From Deltaproteobacteria bacterium CG_4_8_14_3_um_filter_43_13 (GTDB lineage: Bacteria > Desulfobacterota > UBA8473), in assembly GCA_002782605.1 (NCBI GenBank), contig PFIF01000271.1:1-7872 (forward strand): a stretch of 7,872 nt of DNA, given 5' to 3'. Positions 1-7,113 of this stretch are shown here, in pieces. Within the stretch, counting starts at the first letter, position 1. Every line of letters starts with the position of its first letter. The translations under genes and the position numbers were made by a program. The notes below the pieces were generated by a model that was given only the letters and a program-made list of their open reading frames with translations, was not told where the DNA came from and did not search any database.

Positions 1-1
1 C

Positions 2-141
2 GGATGAGCGAAGTGCCCTTTAGGGGCATTTGGGCTTCAGCCGTTTATTCGCTTGATAGCCGAAGTGGCGCTTCGCTCAAAACTTTCGTTGGGAATAACG
101 AACTTCATTTCTATAATTAAGGCTGACCCCATCGCTCATCC
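2..141. repeat. 140-bp palindromic, MITE-like non-coding element
   Basis: The block begins with GGATGAGCGA (2-11) and ends with its exact reverse complement TCGCTCATCC (132-141). Inside are nested complementary pairs: TCAGCC (37-42) with GGCTGA (121-126), TTCGTT (85-90) with AACGAA (97-102), CGAAG (61-65) with CTTCG (71-75), and TGCCC (14-18) with GGGCA (24-28). Bases 6-17 also pair with 68-79 with one wobble, giving an alternative fold. I see no open reading frame worth calling. It lies just downstream of purH, so it could be a miniature inverted-repeat element, a structured 3' region of the operon transcript, or both. No target duplication can be judged because the window starts at base 1. 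Confidence 0.5.
81..102 (-). terminator. possible operon terminator hairpin downstream of purH
   Basis: Read on the minus strand, a 6-bp stem (97-102 with 85-90, loop 91-96) is followed by AGTTTT (79-84 region). This is the only hairpin with a short T-rich run seen in the 200 bp after the purH stop. The stem is short and AT-rich and the U tract is interrupted, so it is a weak candidate. It also sits within the larger palindromic block and may simply be part of that structure. Confidence 0.25.
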
Positions 142-177
142 CAACTCTGGCTGAATAACCAGAACACTGTCCTGCTA

Positions 178-189
178 AATGTTAACATT
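178..189. repeat. 12-bp perfect palindrome after purH stop
   Basis: AATGTTAACATT is a perfect 12-bp palindrome 8 bp beyond the purH stop codon. A second small inverted repeat, TCTGG (146-150) with CCAGA (159-163), follows on the operon's downstream side without a T tract. The function is unknown; it may be a protein-binding site or chance in AT-rich DNA. Confidence 0.3.
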
Positions 190-197
190 ACCAGTTG

Positions 198-1760
198 CTA
201 ATGCCTAAAATGCCTCATCATGGTAAAGACCATGGCAATATTGTATTCGTTGGCTGCCTTAATTATCTCTTTATCCTTTATTGACCCTCCGGGCTGTATA
301 ATGGCTGTCACCCCTGCTTTCGCAGCAGTATCTACGCCATCTCGAAAAGGGAACATGGCATCCGAGGCCAAAACAGTCCCCTCTGTGGGCAAATTCGCTT
401 TCATTACCGCTATCCTTGAAGAATCTACCCTGCTCATCTGTCCTGCCCCAATCCCAACAACCTGATCCGGGGTGGAATAGACGATGGCATTGGACTTGAC
501 ATGCTTGCAGACCTTCCATGCAAAACTCATAGCCGTAAGCTCATCTTCTGTAGGGCTTCTCTTGGTGACTACTTTCAAGGATTTAAAGTCTACCATGCCC
601 AGGTCTCTATCCTGCACCAGAAGCCCCCCCCCAACCTTTTTCAGGTCGTATCCCTCCTGAAGGTATCCCTCCAGGCTGGGGACCAGGAGAACCCTCAGGT
701 CTTTTTTCTCTTTTAATATTTCCAGTGCATCCTCATCATATCCTGGGGCTATGATTGCCTCCACGAATGTTGAGACAATCTCCGCTGCTGTCTTGACATC
801 AACCTTTCGGTTAAGACCGACGATCCCTCCAAAGGCTGATATGGGGTCACAATCCCTGGCCTTGCAATAGGCATCTACTAAGGATTTTTTAGATGTTGCA
901 ACACCACATGGGTTAGTATGCTTAATGATTACAGCCGCTATCTCCTGAAATTCTTTCACTGTCTCTAAAGCAGCATCCAGGTCAATGATATTGTTGAAAG
1001 ACAGTTCTTTTCCCTGAAGTTGGGCAGCATTCGACACACAGGGTTCATTGATGTTTCTTTCTATGTAAAAGGCAGCCTCCTGGTGAGGGTTCTCTCCATA
1101 GCGCAATCCCTGGCTCCTTTTGAATTGTAACGTGAGGATCTCTGGGAATCCATGTCTTTTTTCTTTGTTGTCTAAGCTTCCCAGGTAGTTTGAAATGGCC
1201 CCATCGTATCTTGCCGTCAACTGAAAGACCTTTTTGGCCAACTGGAAATTTGTGTCCAGGGATATAAAACCGTCGTTCTCTTTCATCTCCTTTAGGACTC
1301 TCTCGTAGTCCCCTGGATCAACTATAACCGTCACGTCAATGTAATTCTTAGCAGCAGAACGCAGCATGGTAGGTCCCCCAATATCGATATTCTCAATAGC
1401 CTCGGACAGGGCACATCCCTGTTTGGCTATTGTCTCTTCAAAGGGGTAGAGGTTGACTATTACCATGTCAATAGGTTTAATCCCGTACTCTTTCATCTTA
1501 TCCAGATGTTCTTTTTTGCCTCTCTGCCCCAGAAGCCCCCCATGTATCTTTGGATGGAGGGTTTTAACCCTTCCATCTAACATTTCAGGGAATCCGGTAT
1601 AATCAGATACAGATATTATGGGTATTCCTTTCTCTTTCAGCAAAGAGGCTGTCCCCCCTGTAGATAAGATTTCAACGCCCATGCCATTCAGTCCCATGGC
1701 GAATTGCCCAATCCCTTCTTTGTCTGAGACACTTATCAATGCCCTTTTAATCTTTGCCAT
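198..1760 (-). CDS. purH: bifunctional AICAR transformylase / IMP cyclohydrolase
   Basis: This enzyme carries out the last two steps of purine synthesis in the cytosol: formylation of AICAR with 10-formyl-tetrahydrofolate, then ring closure to IMP. The N-terminal MGS-like cyclohydrolase half shows STGGT (33-37), GRVKTLHPKIHGG (63-75, with Arg64 and Lys66), NLYPF (103-107) and the IGGPTMLRSAAKN region (127-139). The transformylase half shows RYGENPHQ (220-227), LQGKELSFNN (248-257), the catalytic pair Lys280-His281 in IKHTNPCG, DPISAFGG (305-312) and the typical RHFRH end. At 520 residues it is the normal family length and looks intact. The ATG is 5 nt after the lipoprotein stop, with a G-rich stretch (GGGGGG, 1770-1775) as the likely ribosome site inside the upstream gene's end, which suggests translational coupling. 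A run of nine G residues encodes Gly377-Gly379. The identification is very secure. Confidence 0.98.
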   Translation of the reverse strand: MAKIKRALISVSDKEGIGQFAMGLNGMGVEILSTGGTASLLKEKGIPIISVSDYTGFPEMLDGRVKTLHPKIHGGLLGQRGKKEHLDKMKEYGIKPIDMVIVNLYPFEETIAKQGCALSEAIENIDIGGPTMLRSAAKNYIDVTVIVDPGDYERVLKEMKENDGFISLDTNFQLAKKVFQLTARYDGAISNYLGSLDNKEKRHGFPEILTLQFKRSQGLRYGENPHQEAAFYIERNINEPCVSNAAQLQGKELSFNNIIDLDAALETVKEFQEIAAVIIKHTNPCGVATSKKSLVDAYCKARDCDPISAFGGIVGLNRKVDVKTAAEIVSTFVEAIIAPGYDEDALEILKEKKDLRVLLVPSLEGYLQEGYDLKKVGGGLLVQDRDLGMVDFKSLKVVTKRSPTEDELTAMSFAWKVCKHVKSNAIVYSTPDQVVGIGAGQMSRVDSSRIAVMKANLPTEGTVLASDAMFPFRDGVDTAAKAGVTAIIQPGGSIKDKEIIKAANEYNIAMVFTMMRHFRH

Positions 1761-1765
1761 CTTTC

Positions 1766-3283
1766 TTAACCCCCCTGTTCTATCCCTTCATAAACCCAGC
1801 CGTCCCCTAATCTTCTTGAGGCTGGTAAGACCGGTTGTTTCTGGTTTTCTTCACCAGATTCCCATTTTATCAAACGTGGAAGATAAAAGAGCTTGATAGA
1901 ATTCACCTCATTTTCCTGCAGGTATTCAAAAAGCCCCTTTAACACAGAAAAGCACGTTTTGTTTTTCTCTTTTTCATATGAGAATAAAAAGGTTAACTCA
2001 AAAAACTCTTTCGAATCCATCTTTTTGTGTCTATACAGCCCCCAGAGGAATTTTGATTCCATGTTACCCTCGGCATCTCCCTTATATTGGTAAAGCCTGA
2101 AAAGTGGTGCCCAGTTTCTTTCAAACCCCTCATCCTCTAAGGGGATAAGCTCCGGGAAGGAGAATTTAACAGAACCATCTTGTTTTCTATTATAATAGAA
2201 AAGGGGCCATATTCTGACGGATTTTGCGTCCTTAAAATCCCCTTTCCATACCATTCTTTGATATTTATTGATTAGCAAGAATCTATAGGTTGTGTCCTCG
2301 TGGTCTTCAAGAATTTCTTTGTCATATGTGTACAATGGCCATAGAAAGAAACGGGTCTTTGAATCAGGTTTTGTCTTGTATCCATAAAGAGGAAACAATC
2401 TAAAGCTTTCAATTTCTTTTCCTTTGCCATAATGGAAGATTGGCCAGGGCATATCCCATTGTTTATAATTATTCGCCTTATCATTGGTATAGTTGAAAAA
2501 AGGCCAGAGAAAGGTCTTTGAGTCCTTTTGTGGTGAGCTGGTATCTGCAAATAACGGGAAAACCGCCGTAAATCTTTGGGGGTTGTCAGTATCCAGGTCA
2601 GTTTTTTGAAAGAAAAATATAGGCCATAATGCGAAATACCTTGAATATTCCCCCACTTTTTCTTCATGACCGTAAAGAGGCCATGCCCTAAATCCCCTTT
2701 TGTTTCCTCCTGTGGTATAGGAAAAGATTGGCCAGAGGACGTTATATGTCCATGAATCGTCCTCTTTGGAGTCAGAATACACAGGCCAGAGGACGAAGCG
2801 GATCTGATCCTTTCCAAATCTGTGGTTTAGCTGTCCGTATATAGGGAAAACCCCCCAGTAGCTCTTATCTTCCTCATCTTTGCCCCAGAAGACAGGGAAG
2901 AACCCGAAATCAGAGGGCTTCTTGGAGTCTTCGGTTAGATCCTTGTGAGAAGAAAAAAAGGGGATAAACCAAGAACTCCTTTCATTGTCTGTCTTTCTGT
3001 ACTTGCCAAGTGGGTATAAGAACTCCACCTCCTTAAAACGATCCTCTTCATTCTCCCTCACATAAAAAAAGGGTCTAAAACCGTATTCTTTCTCCTTCGG
3101 TTTAGACTGAAAGGTAAAAAACGGACCAACGGCATCTAATTCGGTTGATTCTTTGTCCGTGTCCCTATCATAGTTGAATAAAGGTTCCATATTCAATCTG
3201 CGGTTATTTGTAAGAGAAGTGGCACATCCAGAGGCAAGGATCAAGAGAAAAAGGGTAATTATAAAGACAATAGTTCTCTTCAT
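1766..3283 (-). CDS. lipoprotein with repeated W/F-P-L/I-F/Y motifs, function unknown
   Basis: I do not recognise this 505-residue protein as a named family. It starts with a lipoprotein signal: basic MKR, a hydrophobic stretch (4-17), then LASGC with the candidate lipidated Cys20. Ala at +2 argues for outer-membrane rather than inner-membrane retention. The mature part carries about 18 motifs of the form aromatic-Pro-hydrophobic-aromatic, with prolines at 34, 54, 71, 91, 108, 130, 147, 167, 185, 202, 221, 243, 261, 281, 298, 316, 360 and 393. Most are 17-22 residues apart, separated by charged, polar loops rich in K, D, E and S. This suggests a repetitive beta structure. A weaker region (about 320-355) breaks the period. 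The last 100 residues are less regular. The ATG has AAGGAG five bases upstream (3289-3294). It lies 23 nt after mlaD and 5 nt before purH, so a role in envelope lipid transport is a reasonable but unproven inference. Confidence 0.85.
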   Translation of the reverse strand: MKRTIVFIITLFLLILASGCATSLTNNRRLNMEPLFNYDRDTDKESTELDAVGPFFTFQSKPKEKEYGFRPFFYVRENEEDRFKEVEFLYPLGKYRKTDNERSSWFIPFFSSHKDLTEDSKKPSDFGFFPVFWGKDEEDKSYWGVFPIYGQLNHRFGKDQIRFVLWPVYSDSKEDDSWTYNVLWPIFSYTTGGNKRGFRAWPLYGHEEKVGEYSRYFALWPIFFFQKTDLDTDNPQRFTAVFPLFADTSSPQKDSKTFLWPFFNYTNDKANNYKQWDMPWPIFHYGKGKEIESFRLFPLYGYKTKPDSKTRFFLWPLYTYDKEILEDHEDTTYRFLLINKYQRMVWKGDFKDAKSVRIWPLFYYNRKQDGSVKFSFPELIPLEDEGFERNWAPLFRLYQYKGDAEGNMESKFLWGLYRHKKMDSKEFFELTFLFSYEKEKNKTCFSVLKGLFEYLQENEVNSIKLFYLPRLIKWESGEENQKQPVLPASRRLGDGWVYEGIEQGG

Positions 3284-3306
3284 CCTGTCTCCTTAAGAAT
3301 CTTCTC

Positions 3307-4254
3307 CTATTTCAAAACAGTACCTAAAACAGTCCCCAATACAGTTATGGGGGTTTGCTCCTGTAAACCCCCAGCAGCCTTATTAACCTTCTTTATGGCA
3401 TTCTTTGTCTCGGTATAAAGAGTCTCGTCAGTGGTCAATTTACCCAGGGTTCCCTCACCCTTTTCAATCTTTTTGGCTATATTGTTAAGGCTTGTCATGG
3501 CATCTTTGGACTGGTCATATAGGGTTTTATCTGCCATCAGTTTACCCAGAGTTCCCTCACCATCATCGATCTTCTTTGCTACCCTGTTTATGGTGTTAAA
3601 GGTATCTCCTGCTTTGGCAGATACCCCAGCCAGGTCTCGGCCAAGATTTTCAAAATTACTCATAATGGTACTAAATTTTTCTCTATTTTGTTTTACTGTT
3701 ATATTCAAATCAGAGGTTATCTCTTTAATATTTTCAAAGGTCTTTCTCAAAGACTGTTCGCCTTCTTGCCCTCCCAATACCCTGTTTAACGAGGCAGTTA
3801 CTCCTTTAATATCTGTGGCAACAGAGCCAATTTGAGTGAAGATTTGATCAATGTCTGCTGGAGGTGACCCCTGTCTGACTTCAGCATTTTGCCGGATAAA
3901 TACGTCTTTAGACGAGCCCGGTTGAATCTCGATGTACTTTTCGCCTAAAAGCCCCTCTGATTTCACAAATGCCAGGGAGTCAATGGGCAGTGTTATCTGA
4001 AAGGGGAGACGCAAAGCCACCTTTGCCTTTCCAGTCTCAAGGGCAATATTTTCTACCCTGCCTACTTCAACGCCTGCAATCCTAACAGGTGAATTCTTAA
4101 CCAATCCTGCGGCAGAGTCCAGTTTTGTATATATACTATACCCAACCGCCCTGCCAATCTTGATCTTCTCTATGTTTACAGTCATGTAGGCAAGGACAAG
4201 TATCCCCAGGACCACGAACACACCTACCTTTATTTCAGCGGACATCTTTTTCAT
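3307..4254 (-). CDS. mlaD: MlaD-like MCE-domain substrate-binding protein of lipid ABC transporter
   Basis: This is a periplasmic lipid-binding subunit anchored in the inner membrane. A single transmembrane helix spans about 10-26. An MCE domain follows at about 38-115, with GLVKNSPVRIAGVEVGRV (50-67) and the late SEGLLGEKYIEI motif (99-110), both typical of MlaD proteins. Residues about 135-220 look helical and coiled-coil prone. The C-terminal part has a tandem repeat of 34 residues, GEGTLGKL at 232-239 and again at 266-273, each followed by a TLY motif, plus a partial third unit. The tail ends in a TVLG repeat (304-314). At 315 residues it is longer than the E. coli protein (about 180), a length I associate with MlaD forms outside gammaproteobacteria. 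The start is supported by AGGAGGG (4261-4267) six bases upstream. It lies 18 nt after mlaF. MCE hexamers form the channel above MlaE in known complexes. Confidence 0.92.
   Translation of the reverse strand: MKKMSAEIKVGVFVVLGILVLAYMTVNIEKIKIGRAVGYSIYTKLDSAAGLVKNSPVRIAGVEVGRVENIALETGKAKVALRLPFQITLPIDSLAFVKSEGLLGEKYIEIQPGSSKDVFIRQNAEVRQGSPPADIDQIFTQIGSVATDIKGVTASLNRVLGGQEGEQSLRKTFENIKEITSDLNITVKQNREKFSTIMSNFENLGRDLAGVSAKAGDTFNTINRVAKKIDDGEGTLGKLMADKTLYDQSKDAMTSLNNIAKKIEKGEGTLGKLTTDETLYTETKNAIKKVNKAAGGLQEQTPITVLGTVLGTVLK
3314..3349. repeat. 12-bp imperfect triplicate at the 3' end of mlaD
   Basis: Three units of 12 bp run in tandem on the plus strand: AAAACAGTACCT, AAAACAGTCCCC and AATACAGTTATG. 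On the coding strand they give the TVLGTVLGTVL tail of the MCE protein. The unit is a multiple of three, so gain or loss of a copy would keep the frame. Confidence 0.7.
3388..3591 (-). repeat. 34-codon tandem repeat within mlaD
   Basis: Two adjacent 34-codon units encode residues 222-255 and 256-289 of the MCE protein. Both share the order [I/L]N..AKKI, then GEGTLGKL, then D.TLY. A partial third unit starts near residue 290 (KKVNKAAGG). The two copies have diverged at the DNA level, so this is an old protein repeat rather than a recent duplication. Confidence 0.85.
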
Positions 4255-4260
4255 AACAAA

Positions 4261-4267
4261 CCCTCCT
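4261..4267 (-). promoter_or_regulatory. strong ribosome binding site for mlaD
   Basis: AGGAGGG on the minus strand lies six bases before the ATG at 4254. It selects that ATG over the in-frame ATG three codons later. It is the strongest such site in the operon and could raise MlaD output relative to the weakly initiated mlaF. Confidence 0.8.
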
Positions 4268-4272
4268 ATTCT

Positions 4273-5061
4273 TTACTCCCCTCTGGTTATAGGACCTTCT
4301 GACTTTCCCTGAATAAACTGCTGTACTATCTCGTTTTTTGAGTTTTTTATCTCATCGGGGGTACCTACTTCTATAATCTTGCCCTTATAGAGCATGGCAA
4401 TCCTGTCACCTATTTTGTATGCGCTCTTCATATCATGGGTGATAGCTATAGATGTAACCCTAAGTTTCTCCCTTAACTGTATAATCAACTCATTGATTAC
4501 ATCGGCCATTATTGGATCTAACCCTGTAGTCGGTTCGTCATAGAGAAGGATTTCGGGCTCCATTGCTATTGCCCTGGCCAGGCTGACCCTCTTTTTCATC
4601 CCACCACTGAGCTCAGAGGGCATTAGATACTCAACTCCCTTTAAACCTACCATGGCTAGCTTTTCTGCGACTATATCCCTTATCTCATCATCCTTAAGAT
4701 TGGTATGCTGTTTTAACCCAAAACCTACATTTTCCCATACCGGCATTGAGTCAAATAGGGCACCGAACTGAAAGAGCATACCGAACTTCTTCCTTATCTC
4801 ATTGAGTTTTGCCTCATTGTAGTAAGTAATCTCTTCGCCATCTATATATATGGTTCCTCTATCGGGTTTTAGTAGTCCGATTATACACTTAATCAACACG
4901 CTCTTGCCCGTACCACTCCCACCTATTACTACAATATCCTCGCCACGATTCACCTCTAGATTTAATCCCTGAAGCACGTGGTTGCTCCCAAAGGATTTGC
5001 AGAGGTCTCTAACCATAATCAAGGTGTCTGGTTTAATATCTTGTTGGCCCTCTTTTGGCAT
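4273..5061 (-). CDS. mlaF: MlaF-like ABC transporter ATPase
   Basis: This is the cytosolic ATP-hydrolysing subunit that powers phospholipid transport through MlaE. All key ABC motifs are present: Walker A GGSGTGKS (47-54), Q-loop Gln98 in LFQFGALFDSM (96-106), the signature ELSGGMKKRVSLARA (150-164), Walker B ILLYDEP with catalytic Glu176, D-loop GLDP (180-183) and switch His209. The LFQFGALFDSMPVWENV and SGGMKKRV wording is characteristic of the Mla/Ttg2/TGD3 group rather than general importers. Its 262 residues match the usual length. The chosen ATG has no good ribosome site at normal distance; AGGGAG lies about 15 bases upstream. Initiation may therefore depend on coupling to mlaE, which ends 25 nt before. 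An internal Met16 is possible as a start but also lacks a site. The family call is secure. Confidence 0.95.
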   Translation of the reverse strand: MPKEGQQDIKPDTLIMVRDLCKSFGSNHVLQGLNLEVNRGEDIVVIGGSGTGKSVLIKCIIGLLKPDRGTIYIDGEEITYYNEAKLNEIRKKFGMLFQFGALFDSMPVWENVGFGLKQHTNLKDDEIRDIVAEKLAMVGLKGVEYLMPSELSGGMKKRVSLARAIAMEPEILLYDEPTTGLDPIMADVINELIIQLREKLRVTSIAITHDMKSAYKIGDRIAMLYKGKIIEVGTPDEIKNSKNEIVQQFIQGKSEGPITRGE

Positions 5062-5086
5062 TTCAGGTTTGTCTTGCTCCCTATTT

Positions 5087-5857
5087 TCAGAACATCAGGG
5101 CAGCAATGAAGTAGTTGGATATCAGGATTATCAAGGAGGAGAGCACCACCGCTCTGGTTGTGGCTTTACCAACCCCCTCAGCCCCGCCCCGTGTAGAAAA
5201 ACCTTGATAGCAACTTATGGTAGCTATTATTATTCCGAAGATACAGGCTTTTAACAAACCGGTGTATATATCCTCCAACTCCATATAATCCCATGTCCTT
5301 TTGATGTAGATTGTAGAATTGGTGCCCAGCAGGATTACACTGACTAGATAGCCCCCTATAATCCCAATTATGTCAGCCAAGATAACCAATACCGGCATTA
5401 CAAATAGAGCGGCCAAGAATCTGGGGACTATGAGAAACTTTATGGGATTGGTAGCCAGGGCGTAAAGGGCATCAATCTGTTCTGTAACCTGCATAGTGCC
5501 CAGTTCAGCGGCCATAGCTGCCCCAACTCTGCCTGAGACCATTAGGCCAGAAAGCACAGGCCCAAGTTCCCTAACCATAGATAGAGCAACTACTGTACCT
5601 ATGAATGCCTCAGCGTTGAACCTTCTAAAGGCTGTGTAACTCTGCAGAGCCAAAACCATTCCAGTAAAGATTGACATTATAAGCACTACCGGGATGGAAT
5701 TAACCCCCACTTCTTCCATCTGTCGTACAATGTTTTTGAGGTTTAGAGGGGGACGAAATATCCACATGAGTGTCTTTATGAAGAGAAGCATTATTCTTCC
5801 ACTCTCTTCAATGAAGCGTATTACTAGAGAACCCAAAAAATCAAAGAACTTAACCAT
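5087..5857 (-). CDS. mlaE: MlaE-like permease of lipid ABC transporter
   Basis: This is the inner-membrane permease of an MCE-type phospholipid transporter. The 256-residue protein has an amphipathic N-terminal helix region (about 1-35), then hydrophobic segments at about 53-73, 85-108, 141-178 (long, probably two passes), 200-217 and 236-255. The MlaE family signature is clear: RELGPVLSGLMVSGRVGAAMAAELGTM followed by TEQIDAL, spanning 96-131. Residues 221-235 (STRGGAEGVGKATTRAV) match the conserved late loop. The ATG overlaps the alr stop within ATGGTTAA, giving an 8-bp gene overlap and likely coupled translation. GGGAAG lies seven to eight bases upstream. The length and motifs are normal for the family, and the protein should dimerise and bind MlaF and an MlaD hexamer. 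Confidence 0.95.
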   Translation of the reverse strand: MVKFFDFLGSLVIRFIEESGRIMLLFIKTLMWIFRPPLNLKNIVRQMEEVGVNSIPVVLIMSIFTGMVLALQSYTAFRRFNAEAFIGTVVALSMVRELGPVLSGLMVSGRVGAAMAAELGTMQVTEQIDALYALATNPIKFLIVPRFLAALFVMPVLVILADIIGIIGGYLVSVILLGTNSTIYIKRTWDYMELEDIYTGLLKACIFGIIIATISCYQGFSTRGGAEGVGKATTRAVVLSSLIILISNYFIAALMF

Positions 5858-7013
5858 CTGTTTTCTTCCCGATAATCTTTCCGTTTTTTATATAAATCCT
5901 GGGGACACGCTTGCTTACCCCACAAAAGACCTCATAAGAGATAGTCCCGATCTTATCAGCTATCTCATCGGCGGAGATTTCTTTGTCTCCCTGTCTCCCT
6001 ATTAGGACCGCCTCGTCACCTACATGCACATTCGGAACTTTGGTTACATCGACCATTGTCATATCCATGCACACAGTTCCCACCACCGGCGCTTTTTCCC
6101 CTCCAATCAATGCCGCCCCTCTGTTGGACAGGAGCCTGTTATAACCATCTGCATAGCCGATAGGCAAGGTGGCTATAACCGAGTCCCGTTGAGTTACAAA
6201 AGTCCTTTTATAGCTGATACTATATCCCGCAGGAACACTCTTTATTTGCATAATCTCTGTCTTTAAGCTCATAACCGGTTTCAAGTGGATCTTTTCGGCA
6301 AATCTGAAAGAAGGGTATGCCCCATAGAGCATTAAACCAGGTCGCAACACGTTGCAAAAGGAAGGCGGTAAATCGATAGTTGCGGCACTATTGGCAATAT
6401 GCCTTAAGGGAGGAGAGAATCCCATTATGTCTATTTCTCTAATGCATTTTTCAAATCTCTTCAACTGTAAGGAAGTAAAGTCTAGATCTTCCGAGCTATC
6501 TCCAGAAGCCGTTGATAAATGGGAGAGCACCCCTTCAACCTCTAGATTCGACATATCCTTTAATTTACTAAAAAATGGCATTATATCTTTGGGTAAAATC
6601 CCAACCCTTCCCATACCAGTGTCAATCTTTACATGAATCTTAACCCGTTTATTTACCCTTTTGCCTTCGTCAGACAATCTTTGGGCAGTATTTGAATCAA
6701 AGATGACCGGAGTAAGATTGTATTCAATAGTTTCCTTAATCTGTCCTTTGAAGACACCGTTCAATATAATAATCGGTTTCCTTATTCCTGCCTTTCTCAA
6801 AGATATACCTTCTTCAGATATGGCCACACCAAGCAGGTCTACCCCTAACCTCTGGAGCTCTTTCGATATAAATGTAGCACCATGTCCATATCCATCGGCC
6901 TTAACCACAGCCAGCATCTTCGTCTCTTTGCCAACTTTTTTCCGTAGTTGTTCATAGTTGAACCTTACGGCATCTAGATCAATTTCGGCAATTGTAGGGC
7001 GATGGGGTATCAA
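5850..7013 (-). CDS. alr: alanine racemase, PLP-dependent
   Basis: This enzyme interconverts L- and D-alanine in the cytosol, supplying D-Ala for peptidoglycan. It is a fold-type III PLP enzyme with the full set of active-site residues: the PLP lysine Lys38 in VVKADGYGHG (36-45), Lys129 and Arg136 in VKIDTGMGRVG, His165 in LSHLSTA, Ser209 in ANSAAT, Arg224 in RPGLMLYG, the second catalytic residue Tyr268 in SISYKRT, GYADGYNR (286-293) and CMDM (315-318). The 387-residue length is typical. The start is TTG at 7011-7013. It is favoured because AAGGAAG (7018-7024) sits at the right distance and no ATG precedes the conserved N-terminal RPTIAEIDLDAVRFN. It is the first gene of the block, behind its own promoter, and overlaps mlaE by 8 bp. 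Confidence 0.97.
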   Translation of the reverse strand: MIPHRPTIAEIDLDAVRFNYEQLRKKVGKETKMLAVVKADGYGHGATFISKELQRLGVDLLGVAISEEGISLRKAGIRKPIIILNGVFKGQIKETIEYNLTPVIFDSNTAQRLSDEGKRVNKRVKIHVKIDTGMGRVGILPKDIMPFFSKLKDMSNLEVEGVLSHLSTASGDSSEDLDFTSLQLKRFEKCIREIDIMGFSPPLRHIANSAATIDLPPSFCNVLRPGLMLYGAYPSFRFAEKIHLKPVMSLKTEIMQIKSVPAGYSISYKRTFVTQRDSVIATLPIGYADGYNRLLSNRGAALIGGEKAPVVGTVCMDMTMVDVTKVPNVHVGDEAVLIGRQGDKEISADEIADKIGTISYEVFCGVSKRVPRIYIKNGKIIGKKTDG

Positions 7014-7017
7014 CTTT

Positions 7018-7024
7018 CTTCCTT
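7018..7024 (-). promoter_or_regulatory. ribosome binding site fixing a TTG start for alr
   Basis: AAGGAAG on the minus strand lies four bases before TTG (six from AAGGA). No ATG or GTG is near in frame, so this site decides the alr start at a rare initiation codon, which may keep alr translation modest. Confidence 0.75.
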
Positions 7025-7075
7025 ATTAATTGTTATTCTAGCTTTAGCCACCAGCCGGCAACAAGTAATGGCGTA

Positions 7076-7104
7076 AAAATATCTGATTAATCGTTTCGTG
7101 TCAA
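7076..7104 (-). promoter_or_regulatory. sigma70-type promoter for alr and the downstream operon
   Basis: On the minus strand a perfect TTGACA -35 box (7099-7104) is followed by a 17-bp spacer and a TATTTT -10 box (7076-7081). The start of transcription would fall near 7069, leaving an untranslated leader of about 55 nt before the TTG of alr. A purine-rich plus-strand tract (7114-7136) abuts the -35 box on its upstream side. Confidence 0.75.
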
Positions 7105-7113
7105 GGTGTTTTT

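Noticed and set aside
146..163. Terminator directly after purH
   Set aside because: The TCTGG/CCAGA stem is only five pairs and is followed on the minus strand by GTTGGG, not a T run.
2272..2817. A 181-codon minus-strand open frame
   Set aside because: It lies wholly inside the lipoprotein gene in another frame. The lipoprotein has a signal peptide, ribosome site and regular repeats, so this frame is a shadow.
3284..3306. Possible missing mlaC, mlaA or mlaB gene hidden in the operon gaps
   Set aside because: All gaps between the operon genes are 25 bp or less, so no such gene can be present in this window.
3431..3835. A 134-codon plus-strand open frame
   Set aside because: It is antisense to mlaD and owes its apparent repeats to the GEGTLGKL repeat DNA; no ribosome site or recognisable domain.
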